From: Actinomycetes bacterium
Lineage (GTDB): Bacteria > Actinomycetota > Actinomycetes > Mycobacteriales > Mycobacteriaceae
Direction of reading: 5' to 3'
NCBI GenBank assembly: GCA_023388385.1
Contig: JAEWGK010000075.1
Span: 1-10,114 of the forward strand
Length of the DNA stretch: 10,114 nt
The notes below the pieces were generated by a model. The model was not told the DNA's origin, did no database searches, and worked only from the letters and a program-made list of their open reading frames with translations. The stretch's first letter is position 1; each line of letters opens with the position of its first letter. A program made the translations under genes and the position numbers. Of this stretch, positions 9,045-10,114 are shown piece after piece.

Positions 9045-10114
9045 TCAGTCGAGGCGGGTGTGGCAGCCGAGCGTGCCCGGCCTCGCCAGCGCCGCCTCGA
9101 CGATGACGTGGGCGACGAGGGTCTCCGGCGCGTCCGGCAGCCCGTCGAGGATCCGCCTCGCCGCCAGCAGCGACTCGCGGGTGCGGGTGACGCCGGCGCC
9201 GTCGGACATCGCGTCGCGCAGCCGCCGCCGCTGCAGGTCGGTGAGCGCCGGGTCGAACGCGCGCGGGACGTGCACCGCCGCGTCCGGGTCCGCGAGCGTG
9301 ACGGCATCCCCCGCGCCGGCGCCCGCGCCCATCGCCGCCGCAACGTCCTCGGCGACCCACCTGCCGACGACCAGCCCCTCCAGCAGCGAGTTCGACGCGA
9401 GCCGGTTCGCGCCGTGCAGCCCCGTCCGGGCGCACTCCCCGGCGGCGAAGAGCCCGCCGACGCGGGTGGCGCCGCGGACGTCCGTCGCGATGCCTCCACA
9501 CGTGTAGTGCACCGCCGGCGCCACCGGCAGCAGGTCCACGGCGGGGTCGTAGCCGGCGGCGTCGCAGGCGGCGGTGACCGCCGGGAAGCGGCGGCGCACG
9601 TCCACCACCCCGCGGGCGTCGAGGAGCACGTGGGTCTCCCCCGTCTCCCGCAGCCGCGCGGCGATGGCCCGCGACACGATGTCGCGCGGCGCCAGGTCTC
9701 CGCGCGGGTCGGCGCCGTCGGTGACGGAGCGTCCGCGCGAGTCGACCAGCCGGGCGCCCTCGCCGCGCACCGCCTCGGAGATGAGCGGCCGCCGGCCGGT
9801 GGCGCGCTCGTCGAACAGCACGGTCGGGTGGAACTGCACGAACTCCATGTCCGCCAGCTACGCCCCTGCCTCCAGGGCGAGGAAGTGCCCGCCGCCGGTC
9901 ATCCCCGCCGGCGCGGTCGCCGAGCGGTACAACTGGCCGACGCCGCCGGTGGCCAGCAGCGTCGCCCGCGCCCGCACCAGCCCCGCGCCCCGGGGGTCGC
10001 GGATGACGGCGCCGGCGACGCGGGCGCCGTCGTCACGCACCAGGCGCACGGGCCGCGCGTTCTGCAGCAGCCGCACTCCGGCGACCGCCTCCTCGAGCGT
10101 GCGCTGGATTTCGG
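9045..10114 (-). pseudogene. nadB: L-aspartate oxidase, 5' end outside the window, interrupted by an in-frame TAG
   Basis: FAD enzyme of the succinate dehydrogenase flavoprotein family that oxidises L-aspartate to iminoaspartate for quinolinate synthase NadA. The visible frame starts mid-protein (EIQRTLEEAV) at the right edge. It runs 84 codons through the end of the FAD-binding part (LLATGGVGQLYRSATAPAGM), meets TAG at 9858-9860, then continues in the same frame for 270 codons to a normal TGA at 9045. After the TAG all expected catalytic features are present: EFVQFHPT (substrate His), EAVRGEGARL, APRDIVSRAI, HYTCGG and HGANRLASNSLLEG. No frameshift is needed. A single base change from GAG (Glu) would create the TAG, and the family context (AGA-x-LADMEF) tolerates varied residues there. 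About 180 N-terminal residues lie beyond the edge. As written, the product would lose its catalytic region. A sequencing error, a recent mutation or readthrough are all possible. Confidence 0.85.

Noticed and set aside
9045..9848. Separate gene starting at ATG 9848
   Set aside because: It is in the same frame as the upstream part of nadB and begins in the middle of the conserved LADMEFVQFHPT region, so it is the 3' part of one gene interrupted by TAG.

Overview
The window is very GC-rich and strongly C/G-biased at third codon positions. Its genes look like those of a high-GC actinobacterium. HisD, HisC and HisB resemble corynebacterial proteins, and hisD-hisC-hisB followed by a small membrane protein and an MFS transporter is the order I recall from the Corynebacterium his operon. 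A Corynebacterium or close relative is the best guess; the species cannot be resolved from the sequence alone.

Layout. (1) Positions 1-4765, minus strand: a histidine biosynthesis operon read right to left as hisD, hisC, hisB, a two-helix small membrane protein and an MFS transporter that runs off the left edge. hisC/hisB and hisB/small protein each overlap by 4 bases (GTGA), so translational coupling is likely. (2) Positions 4766-5472: a gene-free divergent control region. It holds a nearly perfect 34-bp inverted repeat (5160-5250), a tandem 12-bp direct repeat (5392-5416) and a promoter placed directly against the next start codon. (3) Positions 5473-8045, plus strand: two uncharacterised alpha-helical, TPR-like cytoplasmic proteins of 618 and 202 residues. 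Each has a -10-like hexamer 6-7 bases before the ATG, which suggests leaderless mRNAs. (4) Positions 8087-10114, minus strand: nadB (5' end outside the window) then nadC, for de novo NAD synthesis. The nadB frame is intact except for one in-frame TAG at 9858-9860, just before the catalytic domain.

How the genes work together. HisB, HisC and HisD catalyse the seventh, eighth and last two steps of histidine synthesis. The two membrane proteins embedded in the operon have no proven role and could link transport to the pathway. NadB would make iminoaspartate for NadA (not in the window), and NadC turns the resulting quinolinate into nicotinate mononucleotide. The interrupted nadB, if real, would disable the first step.

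The points most worth checking are the nadB amber codon, the long inverted repeat in a region where no gene ends, and the paired leaderless TPR-like genes. I see no CRISPR array, tRNA, rRNA, transposase, phage gene or recognisable defence system.
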